The notes under the pieces: model-generated | What the model saw: the letters and a program-made list of their open reading frames with translations, nothing else | What the model was told of the DNA's origin: nothing | Databases searched by the model: none | Position numbers and translations under genes: made by a program | Shown: positions 59,608 to 64,000 of the stretch, piece after piece | Position numbering within the stretch: position 1 is the stretch's first letter | Layout of the letters: each line of letters begins with the position of its first letter | From: Carallia brachiata | Taxonomy: Eukaryota > Streptophyta > Magnoliopsida > Malpighiales > Rhizophoraceae | DNA length: 64,000 bases | NCBI GenBank assembly: GCA_021464245.1 | Contig: JADCRB010000048.1 | Span: 1,182,783-1,246,782 of the forward strand | Reading direction: 5' to 3'

Positions 59608-60891
59608 ATGAGATAAGATGATCAAACCATGCAAATTTCGTCCATATTTCCTCTTCTTCTGTATCATTCAACCTAGTCCAGTGCTGAGTGCCCCTCTTCT
59701 CTTTCTCTGTATACTCTCTCTATACCCTCTTTCTGACATTTTCTGTTTGTTTTTTTTAACCGTTAGGCCGTGTTTGTTAGTCACATGTGACACCCTCCGT
59801 AGTGGGAAGTTTTGAATCTTGTTTTTCACTTGGAAGATTCCCAGTGTGTAAGTGGTCGGAGAAATGGCCAAGTTTCTTAAAGGCTGAAAGAAGCAGGCCT
59901 CAGTTACTCTCTCTGTAATCTGTCTGCCTGTTATCTCCTTTCTCGGAATGGTTTATTAGTGAATGAAATACTGTCCCTGTGAGCAAGCATCTTGGTAAAC
60001 TTGGCTGTTAATTGCTTTCCTTATTGTTTTTGTTGAAAGAAATTCTTTTTAATTTGTGCCAATTTTTTTCCCCACATGTGGATACTGGAGCATATGCTTG
60101 TGTTCTGTACGTGGGAGAGAGAGAGGATCGTGAAAGATGGGATGATGTTCGAAGAACACCCATAAACTCCTCTCTTTGGAAAGATATCTGGATTTGTTGT
60201 GATTCGGGGTGATGAAAGATGTGTGATTCGATGACGTCCCCTTTTCTAACTAATCTAATGATGCATTTCCGCTCTCTGAAGAGCACGGCTTCTACTTTTT
60301 TTTGTTTCAGCTGGCTCCAATTGCAATTCTCAATCATTAAGCAGTATGATCATATTTAGACCGAATCTATGTTGGAAGCCTCCATATGGAGCAAAGGCTT
60401 CCCAATTTATGATTCCCTGGTCCGAAGGATCTTTAAAGTTGAGTGCATTTTCAAGATGCCTTTAAATGCTTGATTTCACTTTCTGCTTGCTACGTACGTA
60501 GAACGCGCCCCACAACCTGGCTATAAATGCGGGAGAGGGGACCTTGAAGGATCGATTCAGTGACCCCCATTTACAAAAGAGTTGCTTTATGGAGGATGGG
60601 GATGGGCTAATTTTTTTATCCTACTTCCAGCTACCTGCCGCACACCGAGTGGTTCAAAACGAAACAAGATTGGCAAAAGGGTTCGATTGATGAATGAAGT
60701 GTTGCCATTTCACTTCTGATTGGAAAACATAGTAGAGATATAAAATATTCATCAATCCGTCATTTTTGTTCAGACCCACATCTTCTACCAAACACCCCCA
60801 CAGCCCCACCGGCGTCCCCCCTCCCCCCGCACGCAAAGCCCAGAAAAAAAGGGTATTAATGTAACCCACTAAGCCGGCAGTTCATGAAATC

Positions 60892-61054
60892 AAGGATCTT
60901 TTGATTAGAATGATTAGAATGCCCAGTTGATTTCTCGACCTAGTCGTCCCAAGAACTTGACATGGCCGATAGCCCCATATTTCTTTGAGGAAAGCAGTAT
61001 TTGGTCCGGGAAAATTAAGGATCTTTTGATTAGAATGATTAGAATGCTCAATTG
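60892..61054 (+). repeat. Pair of 38-nt direct repeats, 125 nt apart
   Basis: 60892-60929 and 61017-61054 match except for about two or three bases (AAGGATCTTTTGATTAGAAT start). The DNA between them is unrelated. Confidence 0.85.
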
Positions 61055-61904
61055 TTCGCTAATTACAGATTAATGTACAGGCAGTTTCTTCTTCTTCTTC
61101 TTCATGTTGCTCCTTTTTTGACCTATTAAACTCAATAAACTAACCGCCATTTATGTTGTAGGAAGCTGTGCCTATGAGACTCTTCCATTTTCCCATCTAT
61201 TTGATGCAGTACACTACAGGGCCATCTCGTAGATTGAAATTTGTCTCACGGTCACAGACATGAATCTTGTTTTTCTAACCAATTACCATTAGCCTCTCCA
61301 CTCCAGCGTTTGTTTTGTCTCATTGTAGTGCAGCTGCCGAGGATTGGCGTTTCTATAGCCGCATGAGAGTGTCCATTGGAAGTTTCTGAAGACACCAAAC
61401 ATGCATATATAAACGGCTACATATCCCAACGGAGAAAGCAGTGGGTTATCGCAAAGAAACCATTATTAATTTCATTTGTATAATTTATCAAAAACTTTTA
61501 TCTTGTGAAGGTCGAGGAAGTGATATCTTTCCTTCTTTCTTATTAACTACATACACTTTCTTAATTCAGTGGCAGAATACTTACGTTTATCAAGGGGCCT
61601 AGCTTGATGGAAGTCCTTTTTATGATTGAATCAGAAGGTTTCCATTATTCATTCAGTCTATTATTGGTGCAAATTTGTTCTCATTTATTCTTGTATCTGC
61701 AACAACGTAATGTTAAACATGCAGCCGAAAAAGCATTCCACAGAAAAGGATCTCGATCGTCCCTACAAAGCTTAATTGCAAAGTAAATAGCGAGGATTTT
61801 ACTGCTGAACTACCACTTCAAGAGATGTTTAATGCCATTTATAAATTTTGCATTTTAGCGCATTTTAATTTTAAATATTATAAAAATAATTATATAATTT
61901 ATTT

Positions 61905-61941
61905 AATAATATTTAATAATTTATTTATTTTTTATTTAAAT
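61905..61941. repeat. Dispersed AT-rich module, copy 4
   Basis: Shares AATATTTAATAATTTATTTA with 55018-55058 closely and with two further copies less exactly. Confidence 0.45.
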
Positions 61942-62021
61942 CAAATTTAATTATATATTTTTTTAGACCGCTCAGTATCTACCTAGTACCTAATAATTCA
62001 TGCAACCGATATTTATAAGTT

Positions 62022-62503
62022 AAAATTTTAAATTAATGTTTAACGTTTGGGTTAAGATTAAATTCTAAATATAACGTCTTTTTTAGATAAAATCATTCAT
62101 TAATATTTTGACTAAGGTCCAATTATGGACACGTGTTTTTGGATAAAATCGGTTATCAATATTTTTATTATAAAATAATTCAGTACTTTTTTTATTATTT
62201 AACTATTTAATTTACTAAGAAGTATATCATCTGTTAGACCATCTTTTTATATTATATTTTTAATAACATTGCATTTTATAAAAAAGTAGTCTAACAGATA
62301 ATATATTTTTTAATAAATTAAATAATTAGATAATAAAAAAATACTGAATTATTTTACAGTAAAAATATTAATGACTAATTTTATTCAAAAATTTTTATAT
62401 TCATAATTAAATATTAATTAAAACATTAAAACTAATTTTATCTAAAAAAAATTATATTTATAAATTTTCCTTAATTCAAATATTAGACATTATTTTAAGA
62501 TTT
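62022..62503. mobile_element. Foldback element with about 215-nt inverted arms
   Basis: Left arm 62022-62239 and right arm 62290-62503 are long imperfect inverted repeats around a loop of about 50 bases. Near the loop, ATCTGTTAGAC faces GTCTAACAGAT exactly, and AATAATTCAGTA faces TACTGAATTATT. The match extends outward through TTTTTAGATAAAAT to the outer ends. No coding capacity. The arms would pair into a long hairpin if transcribed. Confidence 0.75.
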
Positions 62504-63132
62504 GGCCTTTTAATAAATTTATTTTAAAAAAGAGAAGGGAGGAACCAGCGAAAATAAGAAAAACCAAAGTGAACAGGGATTGCTTACGTACAAAAAATTT
62601 CAAAACTTAGTGTAAGGGCAGTGCGCAACTGACTCATAAAGTCACGAATTATAATTGGATCGTCCATTTCACGCGCTCACATTAGAGTTGGGAATATAGT
62701 ATTTCTGACACAACTTATCCTGCTTCTCTTCTACCCATCCCTTCCCATGTTTTCTTGTGTTTTCCTTCGTCTTGCTGTTCGCCCTCTCTCTTTCTCTCTG
62801 TATCAAGTTCTCACTCATTTGTCTTCCTTCTCGGGAAAGCGAAACCCCAAGGTGATAACCTTTTTTTCTTTTTTTCCTACACAGTTGATAAAACTAATTT
62901 CTCCCTCCGACTAAGACAAACCCCAAGGTGGCTAACCTTTTTCATTGCATCTTCTTCTTCTTAAGCTCCACTGAACAACAAAAACCCAGACTTTCTTGTA
63001 TGGTATACTTCAATATGTTGTGTTTTGGCCTCAAAACCCTCTTCCTAGCGTGACCTGTACTCGTTAGCTCCATACCATACCCAAAAAGTTATCAAGATGA
63101 CTTCTTTTTGCTAAATCCCTGACCTCATGTTA

Positions 63133-64000
63133 ATGCCTATCATGACGTTTATGCGAAAGGTATGTACTTTTCCATTCCATTGCCCTCTGCCTGCATTCCT
63201 CTTCCCATATAGGTTTCAATTTTTGGTGCATTTCCCCCGTGGAGGGTGCTTTTTTTGATTTTTCCTATTTGATTTCTTTTGGGTAAAACATGCTGATACC
63301 ATATATGTTTCTTTTAATTTCTCTTTTCCTTTGTTGTGAAATTGGAGTTGATTCCGATTGTATGTGGGAGGGTGTTCTGTATCGGGCATGGACGGGGGCT
63401 CAATGGATTAGGATGGGCATGGGTTTGTCGTAGCCAGTGCCATTTCAGGGACCCTTCTCACCATTTTTGGGCTGGCTTCATTTTGTGTTCTATGGGCTGC
63501 AAATTGAAGGCCTTGGAGGATTTATAGGTAATTTTCCCCACTCATCTTGTGGACACTTATAGTTTTGGACCTGCTTGGTTATGTCCATTTTGAATGTGCT
63601 AGTTCATCATCTTCGGATTAGATGTCCAAGTGGGTGAAACACTGCCAATTAATGCTATTATGAATTATATTGGCCTTATCGTATTGTTAAGCCCTTGGCT
63701 TATCGTATTGTTAGTCCTGGTGGATGCCAAGATTATTCTTCTTGGAATCAGAATCCATGGGTTTGGTTGAGGCCCACTGGTCCAGATGCATAATTGCCCA
63801 TTCATGTGTTTGTCAACATCAACTCAGATATACTTGAGTTGTGCATCTCCAATTCATTACTTTTTGAGTATGATTTTTATACTTGACTGGTTTTCTGCTC
63901 AGGTTGTGAGCTTATCAAGAACCACAGCTGGTATTAGAAACTATCAATCGATCACGATTCAATGATATCCTATATTGGGATGGGGAAACTCAGGGTCAAA
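63133..64000 (+). other. Spliced 5' leader and possible start of a gene running off the window
   Basis: A CT-rich leader-like region from about 62700 ends in a strong donor, AAAG|GTATGT, after 63159. A matching acceptor, CTGCTCAG|GT, precedes 63903. Joining them gives a 29-codon open frame from ATG 63133 that stops at TGA 63963-63965. That stop overlaps the next ATG at 63962-63964 (ATGA), whose frame stays open for 13 codons to the window edge. The leader intron is inferred from splice-site quality; the product cannot be identified. Confidence 0.35.

Larger units (their letters stand above)
59608..62021. other. Intergenic, 3' flank of the neprosin-domain gene
   Basis: The first few hundred bases should be 3' UTR. 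A 38-nt direct repeat lies at 60892-60929 and 61017-61054. An AT module is at 61905-61941. No coding region is supported. Confidence 0.55.

Overview
This window is nuclear DNA of a eudicot plant, most likely a rosid. The evidence is intron-rich genes with short GT-AG introns, AT-rich intergenic DNA full of microsatellites, and plant-specific protein families: a cytoplasmic receptor-like kinase, the chloroplast protein MET1, a chloroplast NusB-type protein and a neprosin-domain protein. I cannot name the species. I see no rRNA, tRNA, CRISPR array or organelle DNA.

Layout, left to right: an intronless RING-H2 ubiquitin ligase (+, 111-1244); cytosolic pyruvate kinase (-, 2838-5040, 3 exons); glucosidase II beta subunit ending in HDEL (-, 7635-13137, 16 exons, fully resolved); a chloroplast NusB-domain protein (+, 14076-16672, 7 exons) with two frame breaks; a repeat-rich gap with a decayed LINE RNase H end (16.7-22.1 kb); a PBL16-like cytoplasmic kinase (+, 22143-26303, 6 exons); a long gap (26.3-31.9 kb); a Pumilio RNA-binding protein like APUM11/12 (+, 31920-36036, 5 exons); MET1, a PDZ/TPR thylakoid protein (+, 37378-39556, 7 exons); a small CaaX protein whose second exon has only 20 codons (-, 40707-41848); a small protein rich in Asp, Tyr and Ser (+, 44134-44553); a 12-kb gene-poor stretch holding several inverted-repeat elements; a neprosin-domain secreted protein (+, 56724-59607, 7 exons); and at the right edge what looks like the spliced 5' leader of a further gene.

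The genes are independent housekeeping and regulatory loci with no shared pathway or operon-like logic. I traced the exon models by joining reading frames at splice sites. All junctions are GT-AG except two GC-AG introns, in pyruvate kinase and in the NusB gene.

The least ordinary features are: three long imperfect palindromes that look like foldback or MITE elements (50.54, 55.28 and 62.02 kb); a 1.7-kb terminal-inverted-repeat element filled by about 0.8 kb of purine-rich repeat (51.0-52.7 kb); a Pumilio intron of 159 nt that is open in frame; the NusB frame breaks; and G or C runs up to 26 nt. I found no convincing new multi-gene system.
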